A stretch of 64,000 nucleotides of DNA from DAIDKA01 sp963726995. Its GTDB lineage: Bacteria; Pseudomonadota; Gammaproteobacteria; Steroidobacterales; Steroidobacteraceae. A program made the translations under genes and the position numbers. The notes under the pieces are model-generated. The model was not told the origin of the DNA and ran no database searches. It saw only the letters and a list, made by a program, of their open reading frames with translations. Positions 1 through 8,578 of the stretch are shown piece by piece. Numbering within the stretch: the stretch's first letter is position 1; every line of letters begins with the position of its first letter. The DNA is taken from NCBI GenBank assembly GCA_963726995.1, contig CAVSEP010000004.1, forward strand, positions 310,001 to 374,000, read 5' to 3'.

Positions 1-404
1 TGATGATTCGGACGGCTAGCTGAGACAATCAACGCAGTACAAACCGCGGCAGCCGCCTTTTGGCGAGAACAGAAATGTCATTGGCCTTGCGGGTCGGCTT
101 GGCAACTTGGCAGTGCGCTGTCCCACCGAAGCCGGGGCGATCAACGATCCAGAAATCGCTAGCCCTGCTGGCGTGAGCGCAGGAGCTGTAGCCGCCGGTG
201 TTGGATACGTTAGGGGCCACGGCTGTGTCGATAGTCACGAGCGCGACACCGGCCGATCTGATCCAGGCACTCTGCCCATAGGTGAAACTACGCAGGCGTC
301 GCACGATACGGACATTTATACTTTCCATCCTCTTCCCACGCCCCGCAATAAGGTGTGGTGTTGGATGAGCATCGGTGGCGTATTCAACACGGGAGTGCAG
401 CCAC
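1..404. other. Left-edge stretch, no assignable gene
   Basis: About 400 bases lie before the first recognisable gene. Open frames exist on both strands, but none gives a product I recognise or starts at a convincing ribosome binding site. The last 20 bases supply the ribosome binding site of the acyl-CoA ligase. The stretch may be an intergenic region or the decayed end of a gene lying further left. Confidence 0.4.
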
Positions 405-2084
405 ATGCCAAGGAATTGGATTCATGCTTACCCGCCGGGTACACCGGCCGAGATCGACGTCGATGCCTACCCGTCTTTGGTGAGTGTGTTCGAAGATAGC
501 TGCCGGCGTTTTTCTGACCGTCCTGCGTTCCACAACATGGGCGTGACGCTGACCTACGCCGAGCTTGAGCACCTGTCTCGCGACTTCGGCGCTTACCTGC
601 AGTCCTTGGAACTAGTGCGCGGCGACCGGGTGGCGCTGATGATGCCGAATCTGCTGCAGTACCCAGTGGCCATGTTCGGCGCACTGCGCGCGGGTCTCAC
701 GGTGGTCAACATCAATCCCTTGTATACGCCGCGGGAACTGCGTCACCAGCTGCGGGACTGCGGCGCCCGCGCGATCGTGATCCTGGAGAATTTCGCGCAC
801 GTCCTGGCGCAGGTGCGCGCTGAGACGAGCCTCGAGCACATCATTGTCACGGGTATCGGCGATCTGGCGCCGTTTCCGAAGCGCACCGTCGTGAATTTCG
901 TCGTGCGGCGGATCAAGCACCTTGTTCCGGCATATGACTTGCCAGGGGCCGTCAGCTTCCGAAGCGCGCTCGGCGCGGGTTCGCGCAGCCGCTGGGCGCC
1001 GCCCACCGTCGGTCCCGGTGATCTCGCCTTCCTGCAGTACACGGGTGGCACCACCGGCGTCGCCAAGGGCGCGATGCTGACGCATCGCAATATGGTGGCC
1101 AATCTCCTGCAGTGCGCCGCATTCTGGAAGAACCTGATCGTGCCCGGCAAGGAAGTGGTGATCACGCCGCTGCCGCTCTATCACATCTTCTGCCTCACCT
1201 GTAATTGCCTGGTGTTCATGCAGCATGGCGGACTGCTGGTGCTCATCACCAATCCGCGCGACGTGGGCGCTCTCGTGCGCGAGCTTGCTCATTGGAAGTT
1301 TTCAATCATGAGCGGCGTCAACACGTTGTACAACGCGTTGTTGGGGGCTCCGGGGTTCGCCCAGCTCGATTTTTCACACTTCAAGCTCGGCGCCGCCGGC
1401 GGCATGGCCTTGCATCCGAGCGTCGCCGAACGCTGGCGGGCCGTGACCGGCAAGCCGCTGGTTGAGGGCTACGGCCTGACCGAGACCTCGCCGGTCGTCG
1501 CCTGCAACAGCGACGAGTCGCCGCACATTGGCACCGTGGGCTTGCCGCTGCCCTCCACCGAAATCAGCATTCGCGACGACGGTGTCGAAGTGCCGCCTGG
1601 CCAGGCAGGCGAGATCTGCGTGCGCGGGCCGCAGGTGATGAAGGGCTATTGGAATCGCCCCGATGAAACAGCCGAGGCCATGACGCCGGACGGCTGGCTG
1701 CGCACCGGCGACATCGGCATCCTGGATGAAGACGGCTTCCTGCGCATCGTCGACCGCAAGAAGGATCTGATCATCGTCTCCGGCTTCAAGATCTTCCCCA
1801 ACGAAGTCGAGGCCGTGATTGGCGAGCATCCCGCCGTGCTCGAGGGCGGCTGCATCGGCGTGCCGGACGAGCGCTCGGGCGAGGCAGTGAAGATATTCGT
1901 CGTGGTACGCGAGGGCTTCACGCTCACCACCGAGCAGCTGCGCGAACATTGTCGCCAACGTCTCAGTGCCTACAAGGTGCCGAAGCACGTCGAATTCCGC
2001 AGCGAATTGCCCAAGACCAACGTGGGCAAGATTCTGCGCCGTGAACTGGTGCGCCAGGAGGCCGAGGCGTCGCGCGCGGCTTGA
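405..2084 (+). CDS. fadD: Long-chain fatty acid--CoA ligase
   Basis: This is an ATP-dependent acyl-CoA synthetase of the ANL superfamily that activates free fatty acids to acyl-CoA through an acyl-AMP intermediate. The phosphate-binding motif TGGTTGVAKG is at residues 213-222, YGLTETSP lies near 355, and GWLRTGDIG with the DRKKDLI hinge lies in the C-terminal third. The length of 559 aa is normal for FadD. I chose ATG 405 over an in-frame GTG at 375 because GGGAG precedes it by about 10 bases. It converges on the aldehyde dehydrogenase, leaving an 11-base gap. In this locus it would reactivate fatty acids freed by the lipases for reduction or re-esterification. The exact chain-length preference cannot be seen. 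Confidence 0.93.
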   Translation: MPRNWIHAYPPGTPAEIDVDAYPSLVSVFEDSCRRFSDRPAFHNMGVTLTYAELEHLSRDFGAYLQSLELVRGDRVALMMPNLLQYPVAMFGALRAGLTVVNINPLYTPRELRHQLRDCGARAIVILENFAHVLAQVRAETSLEHIIVTGIGDLAPFPKRTVVNFVVRRIKHLVPAYDLPGAVSFRSALGAGSRSRWAPPTVGPGDLAFLQYTGGTTGVAKGAMLTHRNMVANLLQCAAFWKNLIVPGKEVVITPLPLYHIFCLTCNCLVFMQHGGLLVLITNPRDVGALVRELAHWKFSIMSGVNTLYNALLGAPGFAQLDFSHFKLGAAGGMALHPSVAERWRAVTGKPLVEGYGLTETSPVVACNSDESPHIGTVGLPLPSTEISIRDDGVEVPPGQAGEICVRGPQVMKGYWNRPDETAEAMTPDGWLRTGDIGILDEDGFLRIVDRKKDLIIVSGFKIFPNEVEAVIGEHPAVLEGGCIGVPDERSGEAVKIFVVVREGFTLTTEQLREHCRQRLSAYKVPKHVEFRSELPKTNVGKILRRELVRQEAEASRAA

Positions 2085-2095
2085 CCGCCGGGCGG

Positions 2096-3532
2096 CTACC
2101 GCCGGATCAACAGGCGCAGGCTGCGCGCGAGACGCGCACCATAAGGCGGGCGCAGGCCGAGAAGTCCGCTGGCGTCGAGCCGCGATTGCCGAAATACCGC
2201 ACGTGCATGCGAGAAACGCCGGAAACCGTGTTCTCCATGGTAGGCGCCCATGCCGCTTGCGCCGACGCCGCCGAACGGCAGTTCGTCAGCCAAGAAATGC
2301 ATCGCCACATCGTTGATCGTCACGCCACCGGAGCGCGTCCGCGCCAGCAGTTCGGCCTCCTCGGCGCGGTCGTGGCCGAAATAATAGAGGGCGAGTGGCG
2401 AGGGGCGGCGGTTGATGATGTCGATGGCCTCAGCGACTCCCTCGTACGGCAGCACCGGCAGCAGCGGTGCAAAGATCTCCTCCTGCATCACGCGCATCTG
2501 TTCGGTCACATTCAGTATCAGCGTGGGGGCCATGAATCGAGGCGGTTCCGCTTCGCTCGGCCCCGCTGCCGGCGACTGCCCGCCCAGGCGTACGATCTGG
2601 GCCCCTTGGCTCTCGGCATCGGCGAGCAATTCCTGCGCGCGGCGCCAATGCCCTTCATCGATGAGACTGGTGTAGTCCGGATTGTTCGGCAAGCCGGGGT
2701 AGGCGCGGGCCACCCATTGCCGTGCGCTGCGGACGAACTCATGCAGCGATTCGCGCGGCACACACACGTAATCGGGGGCAAGACACATTTGCCCAGCATT
2801 GGCCATCTTGCCGAGCAGCAGGCGATCGGCTGCACGCGTCAGGTCCGCCGAACGGCCGAGCACGGCCGGACTCTTGCCGCCGAGCTCGAGCGTTACCGGC
2901 ACTAGGTGCTCGGCTGCCGCGGCCATGACGCGCCTGCCGATGGTCGTGGAGCCGGTGAATACCAGGTGATCAAACGGCAGGCGTGAAAATGCCGCCCCCA
3001 CTTCGACACCGCCGGTCACCGCCGCGACCTCGTCGGCCGCGAATCTCTGCGTGATCAGCGCCCGCAGTAGCTCCGAGACGCGCGGCGTCGCTTCCGGTAG
3101 TTTTATCAGGCAACGGTTGCCCGCGGCCAAGACGCCGGCGAGCGGACCGAACGTGAGGTTCACCGGAAAATTCCAGGGACTTATCACTCCGACGACGCCG
3201 AGCGGCTGATAGAGGATTTCGCCGCGCGCCCCGGGCACGCCGATCGGCAGACGCAGGCGCGGCCGCCGCGGACGCATCCAGCGGCTCAAGTTGCGGCGCG
3301 CACCCTTCAGCGCCTGGACCGCCGGAAAGATGTCCATCAGCTGTGTCGTTGCAACCGGTCGGCGGCCGAAATCCGCGGCCGCGGCCGCGCACAGTTCGGA
3401 CTGGTTGGCGAGCAGTAGTTCGAGCGCCCGGTCGATTCGATCGATACGCACGCTCGCCGCGGCGGGCTTCTCGCCGCGGACCGCGGCGCGTTGCGCGTCG
3501 AAAAGCTCCTCGGCTGTTTGCCCGCTGTGCAT
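2096..3532 (-). CDS. Aldehyde dehydrogenase (coniferyl/fatty aldehyde type)
   Basis: This is an NAD(P)-dependent aldehyde dehydrogenase of 478 aa. The nucleotide-binding region GVISPWNFPVN is near 115-125, the general-base Glu216 sits in LELGGKSP, and the catalytic Cys250 sits in NAGQMCLAP. The sequence style matches coniferyl aldehyde dehydrogenases, a clade that also acts on aliphatic aldehydes. It starts 11 bases after the fatty acyl-CoA reductase on the same strand, so the two are very likely co-transcribed. In this context it may oxidise fatty aldehyde that escapes the reductase, or aldehyde from alcohol oxidation, back to the acid for FadD. Substrate is inferred from neighbours only. 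Confidence 0.9.
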   Translation of the reverse strand: MHSGQTAEELFDAQRAAVRGEKPAAASVRIDRIDRALELLLANQSELCAAAAADFGRRPVATTQLMDIFPAVQALKGARRNLSRWMRPRRPRLRLPIGVPGARGEILYQPLGVVGVISPWNFPVNLTFGPLAGVLAAGNRCLIKLPEATPRVSELLRALITQRFAADEVAAVTGGVEVGAAFSRLPFDHLVFTGSTTIGRRVMAAAAEHLVPVTLELGGKSPAVLGRSADLTRAADRLLLGKMANAGQMCLAPDYVCVPRESLHEFVRSARQWVARAYPGLPNNPDYTSLIDEGHWRRAQELLADAESQGAQIVRLGGQSPAAGPSEAEPPRFMAPTLILNVTEQMRVMQEEIFAPLLPVLPYEGVAEAIDIINRRPSPLALYYFGHDRAEEAELLARTRSGGVTINDVAMHFLADELPFGGVGASGMGAYHGEHGFRRFSHARAVFRQSRLDASGLLGLRPPYGARLARSLRLLIRR

Positions 3533-3543
3533 CGTGCAGTACT

Positions 3544-5550
3544 CTACCAGTGAGCGCCCCGCATGAGCGCGGTCAACGCGGCGGCCTCCGCCGCCGGCTG
3601 CACCTCGGTTTCGTGTGCGCCGCCGGCAGCCTCCGATTCCGGAAACATCTTGAAATTCTCGCTCATGAAGGCCGTGTTGAATCCGGGCAGCAGGGCCTCG
3701 ATCAGCTGCGCGAGCGTGCCCAGGCCGGTCGTGAGGCGTACCGGCCGACGAATGATCGTGTCGCAGATCATGTCGGCCGCCTGCTCCGGCCGCAGCAGCT
3801 GCAGGTGGTCGTAGATCTTGGTGGGCGCAACCATCGGCGTGCGCACCAGCGGCATATTGATGACGGAGAAGGACACGTGGCGGTCGGCATACTCCGCGGC
3901 GGCGCAGCGCGTGAACGCCTCAAGCGCCGCCTTGGAAGCGTTGTAGCCCGCAAAGCGGGCCGCGTTGGTGATCACGCCGATCGAGGAAATGCAGATCACC
4001 TGCCCGCCGCCGTGCTCGACCATCGCCGGCAGCAGGCCGAGCGTGAGTCGTACGGCCGCAAAATAGTTTAGGCGCATCAGGCGCTCGTAGTCATGCAACC
4101 GATCGTAGGTGTGTTCGACGGCCCGGCGGATGGAGCGCCCGGCGTTGTTGATCAGCAGGTCGATGTGACCATGCTCGGTGAGCAGCCGTGCGATCAAGCG
4201 GTCGCAGGCGTCCGGATCAGCGATGTCGCAGGCGTAGCAGCCAACCGTGCCGCCCTGAGCCTCGACCACGCGGGCGGCACGCGCCAATTTCTCGGCGTCC
4301 CGGCCCACGATCAGCAGCCGCGCACCGGTCGGCGCGAGCCGCAGCGCGGTCGCAAGACCGATCCCTGATGAGCCGCCAGTGATCAGCACGGTTTTGCCCC
4401 GAACGCGCGCGCGCAGGTTCTTCTCGTTGAACAGTTCCGGATCGAGACAGCGCTCCCAATAATCCCACAGGCGCCAGGCATAGTCCTCGAGCTTCGGGAT
4501 TTGTATGCCCGCCGCCACCAGCACTCGCTGGGCCTCGGCGTTGTCGAATTGCGTCGGATAGTCAAGCAGTGCAACCACGGATTCCGGGATGCCGAATTCG
4601 CGCAGGACGCGAATCAGCAGTCGGCGCAAAGGCTGGCGCAGCGTGCCGAATTGCCCCAGCGCCGCGGCCAAATCCGGCCCACCTGGCTGCGGGGCGATGG
4701 CCTCCAGCAGGCCCGATTCGATCCTCAGGTTCATGGTCGGCGCATGCGCCGCCTTGGCGAACACGTTCAGGAGCGAGCCGATGCGCCGGTCTGCTGGGTC
4801 AGTCAAGTGGAAGCATTTGCCGTCATACCCGGGCGCGTGGGCCAGGTGCGCGAGCGCCGCTGCGACGAAGTCCACCGGTACGATATTGATATGACCGCCC
4901 TCGAAGCCGATCAACGGCACCCAAGCTGGCAGTCTGTCGCGGATCTTCTGGATCAGTTTGAACAAGTAATACGGACCGTCGATCTTGTCCATTGCACCGG
5001 TCACGGAGTGTCCTACGACCATGCCCGGCCGATAGATGCGCCAGGCTATGGCGCTGCCGCGCACGAGGGCTTCAGCCTGGTGCTTGGTGCGAAAGTAAGG
5101 GTGATCCAGCTCGCCCGCCTCGGCGAACATCTGCTCCGTGAAGGAGCCGCGGAAGCGCCCGGCGATCGCGATGGAGCTGATGAAATGAAAGCAACCGGCC
5201 TTGAGCTGCTGCGCCAGATCGAGCGCGTGCCGGGTGCCCGCGACGTTGCTGGATTCGAGCGCCTCGGCTTCCGCGGCGAGGTCGTAAAGCGCGCCAAGAT
5301 GAAAGAAGTGATCGATCTTGCCGTGCAGCCGCTCGCGCTCCGATACTTCCAGTCCGAGTAGCGGTGCGGTCAAGTCTCCCGCGACGGGAACGAGCAGGCT
5401 GCCGCGCGAACCCAGGCCCTGCACCAGCCGCTCGAACGCCGCGTGCGAGGCGGGCCGCAGCAGGACGTAGATCGGCACGCCGCGCGCAGCAATTTCGCCG
5501 AGGAAATGCCGGCCGATGAAGCCGGTGGCCCCGGTTACGAAGTAAGCCAT
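3544..5550 (-). CDS. Two-domain fatty acyl-CoA/ACP reductase (wax ester pathway)
   Basis: This 668-aa enzyme joins two Rossmann domains. Residues 1-370 form an extended SDR with GATGFIG (residues 7-13) and catalytic Tyr152/Lys156 (YFRTK). Residues 385-668 form a classical SDR with TGGSSGIG (391-398), NNAG (468-471) and Tyr536/Lys540 (YNASK). The order, length and many local motifs (RIYRPGMVVGH, NMPLVRTPM, APTKIYDH) match the Marinobacter-type fatty acyl-CoA reductase that reduces acyl-CoA or acyl-ACP to fatty alcohol via the aldehyde. It is divergent from the wax ester synthase across 85 bases, so the alcohol producer and consumer share one control region. Some annotation pipelines would call it only 'SDR family oxidoreductase'. 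Confidence 0.92.
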   Translation of the reverse strand: MAYFVTGATGFIGRHFLGEIAARGVPIYVLLRPASHAAFERLVQGLGSRGSLLVPVAGDLTAPLLGLEVSERERLHGKIDHFFHLGALYDLAAEAEALESSNVAGTRHALDLAQQLKAGCFHFISSIAIAGRFRGSFTEQMFAEAGELDHPYFRTKHQAEALVRGSAIAWRIYRPGMVVGHSVTGAMDKIDGPYYLFKLIQKIRDRLPAWVPLIGFEGGHINIVPVDFVAAALAHLAHAPGYDGKCFHLTDPADRRIGSLLNVFAKAAHAPTMNLRIESGLLEAIAPQPGGPDLAAALGQFGTLRQPLRRLLIRVLREFGIPESVVALLDYPTQFDNAEAQRVLVAAGIQIPKLEDYAWRLWDYWERCLDPELFNEKNLRARVRGKTVLITGGSSGIGLATALRLAPTGARLLIVGRDAEKLARAARVVEAQGGTVGCYACDIADPDACDRLIARLLTEHGHIDLLINNAGRSIRRAVEHTYDRLHDYERLMRLNYFAAVRLTLGLLPAMVEHGGGQVICISSIGVITNAARFAGYNASKAALEAFTRCAAAEYADRHVSFSVINMPLVRTPMVAPTKIYDHLQLLRPEQAADMICDTIIRRPVRLTTGLGTLAQLIEALLPGFNTAFMSENFKMFPESEAAGGAHETEVQPAAEAAALTALMRGAHW

Positions 5551-5635
5551 ACGGTAAAGGTACGCCTGGTGCCGCGCAATCCAATAAGGGTATACCGAGG
5601 GTCAAAAATCCACGCGGAAGGCACACACTCGCCGC

Positions 5636-7045
5636 ATGCGCGTGCTCGAAGAATTGTCTGGGGTGGATCGGGCCTGGTTGCTGATGGATCGGCCGTCGAA
5701 CCCGATGATGATTGTGGGCATTATGACGCTGGCGGCGCCGCTCGAGCGCGCGCGTCTGTGCAAACTGCTGCAGAAGCGTTTTCTCTCGTTTCCGCGCTTC
5801 CGCTGCCTGCCCGTCAGCAATGCGCTGGGCGGCAGTTGGATTGAGGTGGAAGGCTTCGACATCGATGATCACGTTCCCTGCCACGCGCTGCCCCGGCCCG
5901 CGGGGCAGCGCGAGTTGGAGACGCTGGTGGGCGAGCTGGCCAGCACGCCCTTTCATCACGGGCGGCCGCTGTGGGCGTTCCATCTCGTCGAGAACTTTCA
6001 GCGCGGCAGCGCCATCGTCGTGCGCATTCATCATTGTTATGCCGATGGGATCGCGCTCATGAAGGTGCTGCTGTCGCTCGCGGACACGGCGCCGGGCGCG
6101 CCGCATACGCGCCCGAGGCGCCGCAAGCCTGTCGCGTCCGCACCGGGCATGTGGGACTGGGCGAGCGGCCTGCTGCCTGCCGCCCTGCAGCACACGCTGC
6201 AGGAGGGATTCAGCCTCGGGGGCAAGGCGGTGCATCTTGCGACGCATCCGACGCAGACCTCGACGCTGGCCCGCAAAGCTTTCGGTCTGGCCGGCGAATT
6301 CGCCCGTCTCGGGCTGCTCGAAGATGATCCGTTGACGCGGCTGAAGCGGCCGCTGTCCGGCATCCGGCATGCGGCCTGGGCGGCACCCCTGCCGCTCGCG
6401 GAAATACGCACCCTCAGTCACGTGCTCGGCTGCACCGTCAACGATCTGCTCATGTCGACGCTCGCCGGAGCGCTCGGCCGGTATCTCGCCGCGCGGGGCG
6501 ATGCGGTGAGCGGCCTGACCATTCGCGCCACCGTCCCGGTGAACCTGCGCCCCGAGTCCGACGGGGCGGCCGAGCTCGGCAACTGCTTCGGGCTCGTGTT
6601 CGTCGACCTGCCTATCGGAATCCGCCATCCTCTCGAGCGGCTCTACGCCGTGCGTGCGGCCATGCAGCGCCTGAAGGCTTCGCCGCAGGCCCTGGTCACC
6701 TTCGGCCTGCTGCAGGTGGTCGGTAGTCTGCCGGCAGCGGTCGAGGAGCCGGTGATCTCCATGTTCAGCGCCAAAGCCAGCGTGGTCGCCTCGAATCTGT
6801 CCGGACCAAGGCAGCCGCTGTTCCTCGCGGACGCCCGGCTGACACAGTTGTTGTTCTGGGTGCCGCAGGCCGGCGACATAGGCACCGGCATCAGTATGCT
6901 GTCCTACAACGGTGGCGTGCAGTTCGGCGTGATGGCGGACCGGCAGCTCGTGCCGAAGCCTGGGGAGCTGGTGGCCGAAATCGGCCGTGAGTTCGAGCGT
7001 CTCGCGCTCGTGGTGCTGCTCGGCGCCGAGCGCATAGTCGATTGA
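5636..7045 (+). CDS. Wax ester synthase / diacylglycerol acyltransferase
   Basis: This is a WS/DGAT-family acyltransferase of 469 aa, close to the usual 450-475. The catalytic HHxxxDG motif is present as HHCYADG at residues 132-138 (second His and Asp-Gly intact). The N-terminus (LSGVDRAWLLMDRPSNPM) and the C-terminal region with SNLSGP are typical of the family. It esterifies fatty alcohols, or diacylglycerol, with acyl-CoA to give wax ester or triacylglycerol at the inner membrane and storage body surface. The gene is divergent from the fatty acyl-CoA reductase, which fits wax ester synthesis. Relative preference for alcohol or diacylglycerol cannot be read from the sequence. Confidence 0.95.
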   Translation: MRVLEELSGVDRAWLLMDRPSNPMMIVGIMTLAAPLERARLCKLLQKRFLSFPRFRCLPVSNALGGSWIEVEGFDIDDHVPCHALPRPAGQRELETLVGELASTPFHHGRPLWAFHLVENFQRGSAIVVRIHHCYADGIALMKVLLSLADTAPGAPHTRPRRRKPVASAPGMWDWASGLLPAALQHTLQEGFSLGGKAVHLATHPTQTSTLARKAFGLAGEFARLGLLEDDPLTRLKRPLSGIRHAAWAAPLPLAEIRTLSHVLGCTVNDLLMSTLAGALGRYLAARGDAVSGLTIRATVPVNLRPESDGAAELGNCFGLVFVDLPIGIRHPLERLYAVRAAMQRLKASPQALVTFGLLQVVGSLPAAVEEPVISMFSAKASVVASNLSGPRQPLFLADARLTQLLFWVPQAGDIGTGISMLSYNGGVQFGVMADRQLVPKPGELVAEIGREFERLALVVLLGAERIVD

Positions 7046-7061
7046 GTCACGCGCCGCGCCG

Positions 7062-7922
7062 CTATTGCGGTCCGCGCTGCGCGCGCGCAACGTCCAGCTG
7101 TTCCATCGCGTCGATGGGCGTGAGCGCGGCAGCTTCGGCGTACAGCTCCTCGGCCTGTTCGCGGCCGCGCGCCGGGTCGAGCAGCAGGAGCCCGTTTGCG
7201 TATTCGATGTGCACGATCGGCGAAGCCGGGGCCAGCTTCAGCGCGCGCTTGAAATGCTCGAACGCCTTATCCTTCGAGGCGCCGTAGGTGAAGGATGCCG
7301 CGAGCCCGCCGAGCTTGCCGATCAGCTCGGCATGAAAGAGGCCGAGCGCGACGTGCGCCTCGGCATGACGCGGCTCGAGCGCGAGGGTTCGCTCCAGGTG
7401 GTGCTTGACGCGGGTCGCGAGTCCGGCAGCCACGGCCTTCATGATCGAGATGTCCTGACTGTAGCGGCCGAGCACCAGTGCGAGCGTGTAGTGCGCGTTG
7501 GCATGCTCGGGTAGCTGCGCCACCGCCGCCTCTGCGCGCTTGGACGCGTCCTGCAGCAGTTCCAGGCGCAGCGCCGTGCCGCGCTTCGAGTTCAGGGAGT
7601 GGATCGCAGCGGCCTTGTTCGCGACCACCGCGCCGAGCGCCCCGAGCGTCGCGCCGTGCTTGATCGCCCCCGCAAAATCGCCGGCGTGGAACTTGCGCCA
7701 GGCGTCCTGCAGGTGCTGCGCCGCGTCCGCGGCACCCCCCGCGGCCTCCAGCCAATCGCAAAATCCCCGCTCGTGGGTCGCGAGGCGCGCCAAGCTCTTT
7801 GCTTCCGGCCAAGGCTCCAGATCACCCCGATGCAGCTTGTCCCAAAGCTGGTGCAATTGTTTGGGTTCGTAGTCGAAGTCGTCGCCCCCGGCAGCGGACG
7901 ATGATTTCTTTGCGGTGCGCAT
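7062..7922 (-). CDS. TPR-type protein next to phasin
   Basis: This 286-aa soluble protein has no signal peptide. Helical repeats in the second half (around residues 130-260) show TPR spacing, with AHYTLALVLGRYSQ, AEAHVALGLFHAEL and HIEYANGLLLL. The start is basic and Ser/Ala-rich (MRTAKKSSSAAGG). I do not recognise a specific function. It is convergent with the wax ester synthase (16-base gap) and divergent from the phasin gene across 125 bases, so it may be part of the storage-granule function, for instance as a scaffold. That role is inference from position. Confidence 0.75.
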   Translation of the reverse strand: MRTAKKSSSAAGGDDFDYEPKQLHQLWDKLHRGDLEPWPEAKSLARLATHERGFCDWLEAAGGAADAAQHLQDAWRKFHAGDFAGAIKHGATLGALGAVVANKAAAIHSLNSKRGTALRLELLQDASKRAEAAVAQLPEHANAHYTLALVLGRYSQDISIMKAVAAGLATRVKHHLERTLALEPRHAEAHVALGLFHAELIGKLGGLAASFTYGASKDKAFEHFKRALKLAPASPIVHIEYANGLLLLDPARGREQAEELYAEAAALTPIDAMEQLDVARAQRGPQ

Positions 7923-8047
7923 GACGCTGTTTCCTTGCGGTAAGTACCAATGCCATCTTCAAGGTCGTCTCTTTAGAATCCCCATTGTAGTTAATGGTCG
8001 GGATGGTACGGATAAGGGTTTCTACACATCGCAAAGAGGTAATTCGC

Positions 8048-8572
8048 ATGGTCACGAAGAGAAAGGCGCGCAAAGTCGTCCGCAAGCCGAAAAGCACTCC
8101 GCCGGAGCGCATGATGGAGGCGATGAATCAAGTCTGGCTGGCCGGTCTGGGTGCCATGTCCAAGGCGCGGCAGGGCGCGCCGCTGATGCTGCAGGAGCTG
8201 ATTGCCGAAGGTGCCCGCGTCCAGGCCGACACCCGAGACAGCGCCGAGAAGATGCTCGGCGGCCTGATGGGTGACGTGAAGGCGACGATTGATTCGAGCG
8301 TCAAACAAGTGCGCAGCCAGGCGGGTGACGCCCTGGACAATCTGGAACAGATGTTTCAAACCCGTGTGCACCGCGCCTTGGCCCAGCTCGGCGTGCCGAG
8401 CGCGGAAGACGTCGAGCAGCTCAGCCACAAGGTCGAGCAGCTCAACTCGAGCATCAGCAGGCTCGCCGCCGATCGCAGGGTCGTCAAGACGGTGGGCCGG
8501 CCGCGAGCTCGCACCACGAGAATCGCCCACAAGCCGGGATCGCATGGGGCGTCGCGCGCAGCCGCGTCCTGA
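8048..8572 (+). CDS. Phasin-like granule-associated protein
   Basis: This is a 174-aa protein with the architecture of the poly(hydroxyalkanoate) granule-associated PhaI/PhaF group. It has a basic start, then the conserved segment around NQVWLAGLGAMSKARQ, a long amphipathic helix (residues about 50-110), a heptad-like stretch VEQLSHKVEQLNSS and a basic tail. Such proteins coat hydrophobic inclusions. ATG 8048 is preferred to an upstream in-frame start because GAGG lies 8 bases before it. No polyester synthase gene is visible here, and the next genes are lipases and wax genes, so this phasin may coat wax or triacylglycerol bodies instead. That last step is inference. Confidence 0.82.
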   Translation: MVTKRKARKVVRKPKSTPPERMMEAMNQVWLAGLGAMSKARQGAPLMLQELIAEGARVQADTRDSAEKMLGGLMGDVKATIDSSVKQVRSQAGDALDNLEQMFQTRVHRALAQLGVPSAEDVEQLSHKVEQLNSSISRLAADRRVVKTVGRPRARTTRIAHKPGSHGASRAAAS

Positions 8573-8578
8573 CGCGCG

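Noticed and set aside
29..406. 125-codon minus-strand frame at the left edge
   Set aside because: It has no family match and no ribosome binding site, and it overlaps the start region of the acyl-CoA ligase.
5072..7090. Very long minus-strand open frame (672 codons) across the wax ester synthase
   Set aside because: It is antisense to the well-supported reductase and wax synthase genes, has an Arg/His-rich composition and shows no family motif.
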